From: Parachlamydiales bacterium
GTDB taxonomy: Bacteria; Chlamydiota; Chlamydiia; Chlamydiales; Rhabdochlamydiaceae
Direction: 5' to 3'
NCBI GenBank assembly: GCA_003153295.1
Contig: PLXY01000006.1
Location: forward strand, 132,217-196,216
Length of the DNA stretch: 64,000 nt
Under the pieces are notes generated by a model that was given only the letters and a program-made list of their open reading frames with translations, had not been told where the DNA came from and searched no databases. Of this stretch, positions 44,301-52,373 are shown piece by piece (positions within the stretch are counted from its first letter, which is position 1; each line of letters begins with the position of its first letter). Made by a program: the position numbers and the translations under genes.

Positions 44301-44472
44301 TCATCTGAAGTTGCAGACTAGTCCTGAAGTGAAAGCTGCCTTTGAGAAGCATCGAGATTATATCTGCCATGAAGTGCTGGCTTCCGACTTTTCATTTGAA
44401 AAATGCGAAGGGGATACTTGGGACATCAACGGCTATCCTACACTGATAGGAATTCAGAAAGCGCTTTCCTGA
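41365..44472 (+). CDS. ileS: Isoleucyl-tRNA synthetase
   Basis: 1035 aa, the length of the large (eukaryote-like, mupirocin-tolerant) type. Class I motifs are clear: HIGH form HYGH at 54-57 in GLPHYGHLLAGT, and KMSKR at 588-592 after DGT. The editing (CP1) domain follows the first motif (AWTTTPWTLPSNLAVAV) and the anticodon-binding domain with C-terminal extension follows KMSKR. It charges tRNA-Ile in the cytosol. No clear ribosome-binding site except AAGGTAATCT before ATG 41365. Divergent from tmRNA. Confidence 0.96.
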   Translation: MFEIKDQESFPQREERILDFWGKESVFLKTLDATKKGPSFSFYDGPPFATGLPHYGHLLAGTIKDVVPRFWTMKGYHVVRRFGWDCHGLPVENEIQKAKDLLGADSIERFGIANFNEECRSIVLRYTKEWEHTVNRMGRWVDFKQTYRTMDKSFMESVWWVFGELYKKGLVYEGYKVMPFSARLGTPLSNFEANLNYRDVDDPSLTVTFPLEDEPDVSLVAWTTTPWTLPSNLAVAVHPELDYVRIQDTTTGKQYILAEARLSANFKEYEILDSFKGKTLKDKRYKPLFPYFADRQDENSFRILTDEFITIEDGTGVVHLAPAFGEIDFFVCRREGIEPVCPIDQNGRFTEEVPDYAGLFVKDADKEIIRRLKAEKRVLHHTQVRHRYPFCWRSDTPLIYKAVETWFVAVEKIKDKLLDANGPIHWVPDHIKEGRFGKWLENARDWAISRNRYWGTPIPLWRSEDGEIRVISSVKELEEKTGKEILDLHRHFIDDLTFVEKGKTFKRIPEVFDCWFESGSMPYAQNHFPFENEEETLKAFPADFIAEGVDQTRCWFYTLHVLAVALFDKPAFKNVIVNGIILAEDGTKMSKRLKNYPEPGIVIEKFGADAIRLYLMSSPAVMADDLRFSGKGVEFVLRQALIPLWNSYVFLATYAKIYNWKPSNHFPVPKADIDRWILSVLQKLVHTVTEAMTAYELQAAVQPLFGFIDHLTDWYIRRNRSRFWSDEASRDRDEAFETLYTVLHTVVRVTAPFVPFLSDAIYLELRQKDDPISVHLCPFPLSQSKLQDPDLEKEMHAVQIVVGIGHSLRKEHKLKVRQPLAKAHVICSDLEKLDALKRHENLIAEELNVKEVEFHSDETAFVSLHAKPNFRVLGKKVGKLMNAVQKAVEKLPLKDQKLLLNGQEVSISVEGETIVLTPEDVAVERQVKQNVIAGTEHDLTVALDTVLNEELIEEGIARELVNKINTMRRDLDFAVTDRIHLKLQTSPEVKAAFEKHRDYICHEVLASDFSFEKCEGDTWDINGYPTLIGIQKALS

Positions 44473-44515
44473 CTATTTTCAGCGAAAAGATAATCTTACA
44501 AATTTTTTTAAAATC

Positions 44516-44546
44516 TTGACATTAAGATTTATTAAAAGATTTAATA
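44516..44546 (+). promoter_or_regulatory. Sigma-70-type promoter of the 424-aa gene
   Basis: TTGACA at 44516-44521 and TTAATA at 44541-44546 (19-bp spacer), or ATTTAA at 44539 (17-bp spacer), in AT-rich sequence about 60 bp before ATG 44605. Confidence 0.5.
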
Positions 44547-44604
44547 GACGCAGGTTAAGGAAGATTGCATCTTCAAAACCTGAAATTCTAAAAAAGGAGT
44601 CTTT

Positions 44605-45879
44605 ATGGCTGTAACAGCAGTGAAAGCATCATCATTTGATGTACCTCTTCCTATCATAGGTTCGATTCTTGATGGTTTAATGGATCGGGTTAATAATTCC
44701 ATACAACAAGTAATCAACAGTGCCACAAGTGGTGTCCTGAGCATGGAAGTTGAAGCAGGTCGGCAAGTTGCCAATGCAATTCAAAATGCTAAAGAAGCAT
44801 ATGCTGATAGTTTAGATAAGACAACACAAGATGTGAATAAATTAGTTACCGATACTCTCGGTAAACTTACAAATATGGTGTTACTTGTTGAAACTGACGT
44901 CAAGTCGCAATTAGCTCAGGTAGCTGCAGATGCTCAACAGCTAGTGCTGAGTCTTCCATTCAGTAAACAGAACCCTCAATTGACATCGATTGCTCCTCAG
45001 TACGTTGTTATCAGTACACAAAATGATACTGTGTTAGTTAAATTCTCAGGTGTTTTTCCTTGGTCTGCAGATTCTCGTTATCCTACAACTTTTACTTTGA
45101 ATGGTCAGGCTTGTCCTATTTTCCAGAATACCACTCAGGTTTTGATGTACAGGGCACCCGTGGGCGCTTTTACGAATACAAGTATAGATAAATGTGCCTA
45201 TGTGATGGGTAATTTGCAAGTCAAGTGGAGTAATGGATGGATGTGGCCTTTTGAGCGTACTAATACTGCTCAATATAATACAGGACTTGCTGTTCTTCCA
45301 TTAAGTCCTGGAAAAATTACTGCGTATTATATGTCAGGGGGATTTAACCGTGTCCCGAAGGATTTTCAGACCGTTTGTACACGTAGTGCAGAGAATTATC
45401 CACGTCCTCCGACAGGATGGCTTAAAATACCTGTGACTGTACCGCCGGAGTTGGGATGGCACATCGATACCAGCGTAACTCCGACCTTGGCTTTAGATCC
45501 CGCTGGCCACATTAATCATGGTAATCACACGGAACAAATTATTAGCTATGATGAGAACAGTATACAAATCGAAGTTGGACTCCAAAACAATGGAGTCGGT
45601 CAATATGTAGGTGTCTCACAATTTTTTGTTAATTTTAGAGAATATCAGGATCAGCCTCTCTCTAATATTCGGAGCGAGCCTGTCGTTCTGAGATGGGGCG
45701 ACTCAATAATGCTTCAGCCCAGGGTGGGAGAAACCGTCTGGAAAGTTAACTTTGTATGTTTTGATGGTACAAGCAATGATTTTGGACCAGCAGACATTGG
45801 CAATAAATATTTGCAGTTAATCAATGAAAATAACACTATCCGACTTGTAGCCCTGGTACCCGACCAAATCCAACCCTAA
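44605..45879 (+). CDS. Orphan protein with own promoter and terminator
   Basis: 424 aa, no signal peptide. Residues 30-110 are predicted helical and coiled (EAGRQVANAIQNAKEAYADS and similar), and the remaining 300 residues are beta-rich with Trp, Pro and Cys (FPWSADSRYPTTF; GWMWPFERTNT). This recalls a helical stalk plus a beta-sandwich, but no family is recognised. Flanked by a promoter and a strong terminator, it is a monocistronic unit; AAAAAAGGAG precedes ATG 44605. A structural or pore-forming surface role is conceivable, and this is inference only. Confidence 0.7.
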   Translation: MAVTAVKASSFDVPLPIIGSILDGLMDRVNNSIQQVINSATSGVLSMEVEAGRQVANAIQNAKEAYADSLDKTTQDVNKLVTDTLGKLTNMVLLVETDVKSQLAQVAADAQQLVLSLPFSKQNPQLTSIAPQYVVISTQNDTVLVKFSGVFPWSADSRYPTTFTLNGQACPIFQNTTQVLMYRAPVGAFTNTSIDKCAYVMGNLQVKWSNGWMWPFERTNTAQYNTGLAVLPLSPGKITAYYMSGGFNRVPKDFQTVCTRSAENYPRPPTGWLKIPVTVPPELGWHIDTSVTPTLALDPAGHINHGNHTEQIISYDENSIQIEVGLQNNGVGQYVGVSQFFVNFREYQDQPLSNIRSEPVVLRWGDSIMLQPRVGETVWKVNFVCFDGTSNDFGPADIGNKYLQLINENNTIRLVALVPDQIQP

Positions 45880-45885
45880 TTTATA

Positions 45886-45913
45886 GAGCCCTTCTTTTTT
45901 CGAAGAAGGGCTC
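45886..45913 (+). terminator. Intrinsic terminator after the 424-aa gene
   Basis: GAGCCCTTCTT (45886-45896) pairs with GAAGAAGGGCTC (45902-45913), loop of about five T/C, followed by ATTTCT. Strong 11-bp stem. Confidence 0.8.
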
Positions 45914-45994
45914 ATTTCTATTCAGGCCTATTATTTCTTTGAAGATAAGTCATAATGGACTTTTTAAGACCCAAGACTTTAAGAGGCTGATGAA

Positions 45995-47137
45995 TTACGC
46001 CTTTTTGGGGACATAGTAATGGAGAGTTTCTGCCCAAAGAAAGCCATGGCTGAGGGCCATCGGATAGGCGATAAAAGGGAAACGGCTAATGCCATTGAGT
46101 CCTTGAGAGGATTGTTTCCAGATATAATAACAGTTCTCTCTAAAAGTTTGAGTGAAGAAATTAGGGATCATAGCCCATTTCTTAAGCTTCTCTTCTGATT
46201 GCCAACCTAAAGGATAAAACCAACCCAATCCGAGTCCCGCTATGGTGGGAAGAGGATTCACATAAAGCGGCAAAAGCGCTGCGAGAGCCGTGAAACTGTA
46301 ATGGAAAATACCGCAGACAATTTTCTTGATCTTGTGTTGAGTATCAGGCGGAAAAGGGTCTGGGGAAGGAATCGGAGTTTTGCGGTACTTCTGGTATTCT
46401 AAACCGAATGTTAGGAATGTTTTTTTTAGCTCGTCAAAATCTTCTACTATCTTTTCATCAGGCGGGACAAGATGTAGAATGAGCTTTTTAATCTGTGACT
46501 CAAAGGCGGTGAGATGAGAATTAAATTGAGCTGGAAAATGTGTTTTGTATTCGGATTTAAAAGCCCAATCTACTAAAGCCAAAGGAGGCCGGGTTTGTTC
46601 CACGCATTTGAGATCTGCTTGAAGGCTTTTGAGGAAGTTCTCAATGTGTGATTTTAGAAAGTTTTCGGCGCCCATAAATAGGATCTTATCGCTCGTGCTA
46701 AGAAGATAAAAAGATAGGGAAGCCCAATACCAGCCTATAGAGGAAAGAGAGTTGAGGGCTTTTAAAACTTCTAGAGGATTGAAAGATAACGCTCCATGAA
46801 CCAATAATTTTCCTTCTTGGAAACCGAGCGTCAGTGTTGTTCCACTTAAAACAATGCCCCAAATGGCTGCAGCCACAAAGCAGTGGTGAGCTAAACGGGA
46901 TGCTTTTTCGGCAGGCTGCTCTGCTGTCAGCAGATTCCTATTCTTTTGATATATAACAAACAGAGAGGCAGGAATGATCGTCCATTCAATAGGAAAAGAA
47001 CCTACTTTATACGAAGCCGCACTGACTGAAAGTATCCCTAAAGCATAGGTTGCATAGCGGACTTTTTGATGGGCCATGTAAGGAGAGACGCAGGCAATTG
47101 CCGATTCTAAACGATTGACTGTTGTTGCCATAATCAC
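45995..47137 (-). CDS. Membrane protein coupled to signal peptidase
   Basis: 380 aa with membrane helices in two clusters (around residues 30-60 and 85-140, and again 275-310), separated by a soluble helical part. The start (GTG 47137, or ATG 47131) overlaps the lepB stop (GTGA), so the two are translationally coupled. I do not recognise the family; the tight coupling suggests a link to protein export or the membrane, not proven. Confidence 0.7.
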   Translation of the reverse strand: MIMATTVNRLESAIACVSPYMAHQKVRYATYALGILSVSAASYKVGSFPIEWTIIPASLFVIYQKNRNLLTAEQPAEKASRLAHHCFVAAAIWGIVLSGTTLTLGFQEGKLLVHGALSFNPLEVLKALNSLSSIGWYWASLSFYLLSTSDKILFMGAENFLKSHIENFLKSLQADLKCVEQTRPPLALVDWAFKSEYKTHFPAQFNSHLTAFESQIKKLILHLVPPDEKIVEDFDELKKTFLTFGLEYQKYRKTPIPSPDPFPPDTQHKIKKIVCGIFHYSFTALAALLPLYVNPLPTIAGLGLGWFYPLGWQSEEKLKKWAMIPNFFTQTFRENCYYIWKQSSQGLNGISRFPFIAYPMALSHGFLWAETLHYYVPKKA

Positions 47138-49011
47138 TCAAATGATAAAGGAAGGCGGTTTCTCTTGCGATGAATGTAATACCAAGTTCCAAAACCTATA
47201 AGGGCAAGGCTCCAGATAATGAGGCGTCCGGGATTGAAGAACGGATAAGAAGGTTGATTAGGAGCTCCAAACCGATTACCAGGAGGCCAGAAGATAAAGA
47301 CGGGGCCGCCCCGAAGATTTTGCTCGGGCACAAATCCAAAGTCGCGGCTGTCTCCGCTATTGGCATGGTTGTCACCAAGACAGAGATAGGACTTTGGAGG
47401 AATTTTTAAGCCGTATTGTTTAATGAATGCGATGTCAAGATTGCCGCTTGCATCTACAGGAGGACCTTGGTCGATAAATGGATGATAACTATTTCCTGGA
47501 CGGCATAGCATCTGTCGTTTCTTTTCTCTTTCAATGAACGTCGTTAAAGTGGAATCATCTTTTTTGAGGATGGGAGCGCCCATGAGATAGAGGTCTCCAT
47601 CGCGGAAATAAGCATACCGGGAAGGAACAAGATATTGTTCTTTACTTTGCGGATTATACCGGTTGTCGAACTCCATGCCGATGTTAAAGAGGAGTTGCAC
47701 GCGTTGGGGATCAAAACGATAAAGAGGGCTTGAGGAAGGCAATTCGGATGTAATGCCTTGCCATTTTACTTGATAAGCTTTTCCATAATAATACTCATAC
47801 GTTCCATCAGGAATGGTGGGCAAATAAGGAAAGAAGGCTTGTGTGCCAAAACGATCGGGATTGATTCCATACCTGTATGAAAAACCATTATTAACAATAA
47901 ACCGCGCTGTATAAAGATTGTCCATGATCGCTTTCAGCTGAGATTCCTGCAGAGGAATCACCGATGTCGAAAGACCGACTAACGGTCTTACCCGGTTATA
48001 TTCATCAGGCCCTATTCTGGCCATGCTCAAACTGGGATTATGTTTTAATTCCAGATAAAGAACGCCTTCTTCCATCAGAGAAGGATCTTGATCCGTGAAC
48101 ATCCGAACTTGGTCTTTGGTTAAAAGACGGGCCATTGCAAAGTTTTTGATGCCCCATAGATCTTCATAGGTGAGGCCCGGATTTTGCATCTGGATTTTAG
48201 GCAGAAGCTCTCCTCGTGCTTGGGTCCGGCTGGTGGCATAAAGACGGGCAATGGGCTCATTCATTTGATAGATGATGACAGGAGAAAAGATATCTGGAAG
48301 AACAGACGGCGTTGTTGAAACGCGGGTTCCTTCAAAAGAGATAAAGGGGATATGGTCAATTTTATCCAATTGAGGCGGCTGCAGCTCAGGAGTGATGTCT
48401 TGTCCTGCCTCGTCAATGCCGTAAACTTTTCCGCCATAAAAATAAAGGGTGTCGCCTGGCTTGCCGATGATCCGTTTGACCAGAAGTTTTTTTCCTGGAA
48501 ATAGATAAAAATACACCGTATTGGCATCCCGGACATCCATGTCTTCAACAGTGAAGATGACGATATTGTTCCGTTTGATGAGATCGGGATTAAAATAGAA
48601 ATGGCCCAGTCTTAAGGGAAAGTTAATGCCGAAGTCGGTTTTTGAGACAGAGAGCCGGTCTTGTTCTTTGAAGGTGGGGCGCATCGATCCCGTGGGAATT
48701 TCATAAAGCTCAAACCACATTTGCCGGATCAAAATAGCGATAAAAAGGGCAGCGGCAACTCCTAGGATAAAGTCTCGGGTCTGTTCAAAGAAGTTTTTTT
48801 TGAGATGAACGTTCGCGGAATTCTGAACGATATGGCTGATCTCGACGGCTTTGATCGAGTCTTTTTGCATGACCGCACTTTGAAGAGAGATCAGTTCTTT
48901 TTTAATCTGCTCTGCGGTTTCTGGAGAAAGCTCTTTCTTCTTTTTGCAAAACCTATGATAGGCCGCCAAAAGAGTTTTTTTCGCTTTCTTTAAGATAAAC
49001 TGTTTTTTCAT
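47134..49011 (-). CDS. lepB: Signal peptidase I (chlamydial long type)
   Basis: 625 aa, about twice the usual bacterial length and typical for chlamydiae. The catalytic Ser109 is in EIPTGSMRPTF, preceded by a membrane helix (FILGVAAALFIAILIRQMWF), and Lys179 in KKLLVKRIIGKPGDTL; box E is GDNHANSGDSRDFG. A large insertion of about 300 residues (about 200-500) separates the Lys motif from box E, and a second membrane helix ends the protein. It removes signal peptides from the many exported proteins in this window. The weak upstream sequence gives ATG 49011 no strong ribosome-binding site. Confidence 0.93.
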   Translation of the reverse strand: MKKQFILKKAKKTLLAAYHRFCKKKKELSPETAEQIKKELISLQSAVMQKDSIKAVEISHIVQNSANVHLKKNFFEQTRDFILGVAAALFIAILIRQMWFELYEIPTGSMRPTFKEQDRLSVSKTDFGINFPLRLGHFYFNPDLIKRNNIVIFTVEDMDVRDANTVYFYLFPGKKLLVKRIIGKPGDTLYFYGGKVYGIDEAGQDITPELQPPQLDKIDHIPFISFEGTRVSTTPSVLPDIFSPVIIYQMNEPIARLYATSRTQARGELLPKIQMQNPGLTYEDLWGIKNFAMARLLTKDQVRMFTDQDPSLMEEGVLYLELKHNPSLSMARIGPDEYNRVRPLVGLSTSVIPLQESQLKAIMDNLYTARFIVNNGFSYRYGINPDRFGTQAFFPYLPTIPDGTYEYYYGKAYQVKWQGITSELPSSSPLYRFDPQRVQLLFNIGMEFDNRYNPQSKEQYLVPSRYAYFRDGDLYLMGAPILKKDDSTLTTFIEREKKRQMLCRPGNSYHPFIDQGPPVDASGNLDIAFIKQYGLKIPPKSYLCLGDNHANSGDSRDFGFVPEQNLRGGPVFIFWPPGNRFGAPNQPSYPFFNPGRLIIWSLALIGFGTWYYIHRKRNRLPLSFE

Positions 49012-49103
49012 AAAAGTAGATAAGCTTAGCAGGAAGTACCTTTCCTTCCTAAACGATTTTAAAGAGATGTTTTTGATTAAGCTTGGTTAGTTTTGATTAA
49101 ATA

Positions 49104-49275
49104 ACATTACCTTTGGGGCTGTGGAAAACTTGTTGATAACTCGACTTGACAAGAGATGCTTAGAATTGGTGTTAAGCTTGTATGAATAACAATGAAATCT
49201 ATTGACACTTAGCGACTTAAAGCCATTACCTCTGCACAAAGAAATTAATCTGCGGAAAGTTTGTTGATAAGTCGG
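49104..49275. repeat. Imperfect direct repeat upstream of lepB
   Basis: Two blocks share CATTACCT, then later TG-(T/C)-GGAAA, followed by TTGTTGATAA-(C/G)-TCG: first at 49104-49143, second at 49223-49274. The shared TTGTTGATAA contains TTATCAACA on the reverse strand, one mismatch from the DnaA consensus TTATCCACA. They lie in the 266-bp gap between lepB and the glycosyltransferase gene. Confidence 0.5.
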
Positions 49276-49277
49276 AT

Positions 49278-50060
49278 TTACGAGAGCGCACTCTCGAGAT
49301 TTTTGTAACCAGTCTTGATCAGAGCCGATTCACGAGCAGATAGAATAGAAGGATAAGATTTAAAAATTTCTATTTTCGCCGGCCCTCCACTATAGTGATG
49401 GATAATAGCTTCTTCATTCTCTCCCCAGGATTTATGCCAGTTATAAATCAAAGGCAGTTCTAGCACAGAAATCCGCTGAGTACAAATAACACGGGAAAGA
49501 ATTTCTTGATCGCTGGGAAGTTGATCTTGGAATTCAAAGATAGCGTCTGCCCATTTTTGAAGAACGGGAGCATCCTTTTGAAAAGCAATAACTCCGGAGT
49601 TATATTGGACTTCGTCTTTTAGAGAGGCACAGCTGTTATCGATATTTCTAACGATATCTGGAACTAAGGCGATATCTCCGAACATCAGAGAATGAAAGAG
49701 CGGTTGTAAGGAGTCTCTGACCTGACAGTCTAGGTCTAGCCAAAGTCCGCGTACAAAAGGAGATTGTAGAAAAGCAAAAGGTTTTTTAAACCAGGAAGAT
49801 CGTAATTTCCAAAACCCCTTTCCATATCTCGCATCCCACTGCTGTTTTTGAGCAGAAGAAAGGGAATCTGCTAAACATATCTCAGGAGTCGTTAGCGGGA
49901 TGTATCTGCCTTTGCTTTTGCACCAGGCTATCCCTTTTTTTGACATGCCAAAATCGAAAAAAACCACCGGATAAGAGTTGTGCGCTGAATAGTTTTTCCA
50001 CCACCAGGGAAGGAGCCACTCCATTTTGCAATCGCATCCGACAATAATGCCTTCATCCAT
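49278..50060 (-). CDS. GT8-like glycosyltransferase
   Basis: 260 aa. A GT-A glycosyltransferase is suggested by RGLWLDLDCQV (the DxD metal motif, residues about 107-109) and NSGVIAFQKDAPVLQKWADA, a pattern of the glycogenin-like GT8 family; HHYSGGPAK near the end may supply the C-terminal His ligand. The sugar donor and acceptor are unknown. It starts three bases after the stop of the upstream gene, so the two form an operon. Confidence 0.75.
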   Translation of the reverse strand: MDEGIIVGCDCKMEWLLPWWWKNYSAHNSYPVVFFDFGMSKKGIAWCKSKGRYIPLTTPEICLADSLSSAQKQQWDARYGKGFWKLRSSWFKKPFAFLQSPFVRGLWLDLDCQVRDSLQPLFHSLMFGDIALVPDIVRNIDNSCASLKDEVQYNSGVIAFQKDAPVLQKWADAIFEFQDQLPSDQEILSRVICTQRISVLELPLIYNWHKSWGENEEAIIHHYSGGPAKIEIFKSYPSILSARESALIKTGYKNLESALS

Positions 50061-50063
50061 GTT

Positions 50064-51056
50064 CTACCATTGGAAAAGTTGATCGGAATAGACGACGACA
50101 TCTGGAAATTGGGTCGAAATAAGGACCCAGCGGTAGTGATGCCCTTTTTGAAGTTTATGCTCGAGCGTTTTCTCTGGAACTTGCAAGGTAACATCCGATC
50201 CTGTTTTGGAATCTGCCAATGAAACCTCGACCATCGGATGAGAATCAATCGAAAGATCCATGGCTAAAAGGCGAAGATCTGAATAGTACGCAGGAGAGTG
50301 AATATGAAATTCCAAAGACCCTTTTTTCAACACGCTGTTCCCAATGAAAAAAGGAGTCTGTTGAAAAACAATCGGTTTAGGCGAGCTCATGCCTTGTCCT
50401 GAATCGATGGTTCGTATTGCAGCTCGATAGTGGGGACTCTTAATTTCGATCCAGTAAGGAAAGGCAAATCCGGAAAAATAGACTTCGATTTCACAGCCTG
50501 CAATGATCGAATTATCATTAGGCCAGCGGGTTGTCCAAGCCGTGATGGAAGATTTTTCCATTTTCTTTCCTTCGAAAGTCACAGGCGGTATCCAGAGCGA
50601 ACGGTGATCTTCGTCGCCTATGGGTGGAGGCCCGATTCTTTTTCTTTTGTCCAAAGGAGTTTTTTCCAAAGATAAAGTCATCAAACGAGAGAGAAAATTA
50701 TTTGGATCTTCGGCAAAAAGCCAAGCCGTCCTAGAGTAAGAATAGCTCTCAATGAGCTTGTTTTTTTCGAGATCGATGAGATAAGAGACCCACGCCGTAT
50801 GGCCGGGAGCATCTTGCGAAATCCACTCTTTCCAAGAAGTAGCATGAGAATCGTGATTCAAGGTCGGAACATCAATTTCTTCTAAGAGGAGATATTTGTC
50901 TGTGACAGAACGGATCAGAAGGATCGTATAAGTGCCCATTTGCTCAGTTACAACATAATCATTTGAATTCCCTTTAATAAGTTTATCTTTTAAAGAAAAT
51001 GCATTTAAAAATGTTGTAAGTAAAATAGAAACTATTAAAATCGCTCTTTTCATCAT
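50064..51056 (-). CDS. Exported protein, function unknown
   Basis: 330 aa. A signal peptide (MMKRAILIVSILLTTFLNAF) is followed by a beta-rich periplasmic or secreted domain; GCEIEVYFSGFAFPYWIEIK and VPEKTLEHKLQKGHHYRWVL are distinctive strands. The domain is unrecognised. It precedes the glycosyltransferase gene and starts four bases after the CDF transporter stop, all on one strand. Confidence 0.75.
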   Translation of the reverse strand: MMKRAILIVSILLTTFLNAFSLKDKLIKGNSNDYVVTEQMGTYTILLIRSVTDKYLLLEEIDVPTLNHDSHATSWKEWISQDAPGHTAWVSYLIDLEKNKLIESYSYSRTAWLFAEDPNNFLSRLMTLSLEKTPLDKRKRIGPPPIGDEDHRSLWIPPVTFEGKKMEKSSITAWTTRWPNDNSIIAGCEIEVYFSGFAFPYWIEIKSPHYRAAIRTIDSGQGMSSPKPIVFQQTPFFIGNSVLKKGSLEFHIHSPAYYSDLRLLAMDLSIDSHPMVEVSLADSKTGSDVTLQVPEKTLEHKLQKGHHYRWVLISTQFPDVVVYSDQLFQW

Positions 51057-51060
51057 TTAA

Positions 51061-51951
51061 TTATAATTTATTTTCACAATCGTAGCAATATTTAGGTTCA
51101 AATACCTTGGGATCTTCAACTTGGATGGTCATATGGCGGATGCCAAACTCTGCTTCCAGAAGCCGATGGGCCCCTGCCAAGACATCGGTTTGAGAGTCAG
51201 CGATCAAATGGACGCTCAAAACAATTTTATGATGGGAGGCCGACCAGATATGGAGATCGTGGACTTCTTCGACTCCGGGAAGCCGTTCGAGGGCATCTTG
51301 GACAGCTTCAGCATCGATTTCTTCGGGCGTTGATTCCATTAAAATACGGACCGTTTGCTTGATCACTTTTCCAGAGCTTCGCAGAATCGTTAAAGTGAAT
51401 ACGATCGTAATGAGAGGATCGATGAGATTCCAATGGGTTGTCCATAGAATGATACCGCTGATAATCACACCAACGCTGCCTAAGAGATCTCCCAGCACAT
51501 GAAGATAAGCGGCTCGCATATTCAGGCTGTGGCCTTGAGACGGGTGCAAAATTTTCATCATCCACAGATTGGCAATGAGCCCTATCGTTGCAATGATGAA
51601 AACAATCGGACCATCGACCACTTCGGGTTGAAAAAACCGATGGATCGATTCATAGATCAAAACGCCCGATAATGCCCATAGCGAAGCGGCGCTAACGAGC
51701 GCTCCTAAGATTTCGGCACGATGATAGCCGTAGCTCATGGTTGGGGTCGCAGGCCACCTGGCCATCCGTGCCACGATAATGCCTAGCAAGAGCGCTCCCA
51801 CATCGGTGAAGAGGTGCATCGCATCAGAAATCAGCGCCAAGCTATTGGCAACATAGCCTCCGACCACTTCAACGATCATGAAAAATACCGCTATCCACAA
51901 GGAGCGGTGTAAAGCATGATGATGGGTATGTCCATGACAATCGTGGGCCAT
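51061..51951 (-). CDS. Cation diffusion facilitator (CzcD/ZitB-like) metal transporter
   Basis: 296 aa with six membrane helices and a C-terminal cytoplasmic domain. The paired metal-site motifs are SDAMHLFTDVG (helix 2) and AYLHVLGDLLGS (helix 5), each H-x-x-x-D. A His-rich N-terminus (CHGHTHHHALHRS) and LHIWSASHHKIVLSVHL in the C-terminal domain are typical of zinc exporters. It should move Zn2+ (or similar) out of the cytoplasm in exchange for protons. First gene of a three-gene run. Confidence 0.92.
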   Translation of the reverse strand: MAHDCHGHTHHHALHRSLWIAVFFMIVEVVGGYVANSLALISDAMHLFTDVGALLLGIIVARMARWPATPTMSYGYHRAEILGALVSAASLWALSGVLIYESIHRFFQPEVVDGPIVFIIATIGLIANLWMMKILHPSQGHSLNMRAAYLHVLGDLLGSVGVIISGIILWTTHWNLIDPLITIVFTLTILRSSGKVIKQTVRILMESTPEEIDAEAVQDALERLPGVEEVHDLHIWSASHHKIVLSVHLIADSQTDVLAGAHRLLEAEFGIRHMTIQVEDPKVFEPKYCYDCENKL

Positions 51952-52010
51952 TTATACACTCCCTATTGCACTCTATAAGTATTTAGTGATATTGAAAACA
52001 AGAGGGGATT

Positions 52011-52373
52011 ATGCATCGAATACGGTTTTTCTTGTTACTGAGTTTTGCTCTATTGTCAGGCGCTTCCGCGCAAGAAAAAATGGTAGCAGCTTCTGCAGAA
52101 TCCGAAGCTTGCGGTAAAGAGATCCAATCGATTGATGCCCAAGTGCAAAAACTTGAAAAAGAAAAAAAAGTGCATCAAGATCTAGCGCGGCAATATCAAA
52201 AGCAAGGCGATGAGTGGCAATATAACTCAGGAAATATTCAAGATGGTTATACTGCTTGGGGAAAAGCTAATGAGGAAAGAAGAAAAGCGATTGATCTCCA
52301 ACAACAGGTTAATCTTCTTGTTCAGCGTAAACAACGGATTATCCAGTTTTATCCTGAGCTATGGGAGCCCTAG
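52011..52373 (+). CDS. Small secreted coiled-coil protein
   Basis: 120 aa. Signal peptide (FFLLLSFALLSGASA) followed by a helical, charged part (IQSIDAQVQKLEKEKKVHQD) suited to a coiled coil. GAGGGG precedes ATG 52011. Its last 35 bp overlap the end of the convergent 738-aa gene. Function unknown. Confidence 0.65.
   Translation: MHRIRFFLLLSFALLSGASAQEKMVAASAESEACGKEIQSIDAQVQKLEKEKKVHQDLARQYQKQGDEWQYNSGNIQDGYTAWGKANEERRKAIDLQQQVNLLVQRKQRIIQFYPELWEP

Noticed and set aside
49104-49275. Chromosomal origin of replication
   Set aside because: Only two imperfect DnaA-like boxes; no AT-rich unwinding element or dnaA, dnaN or similar gene is near.
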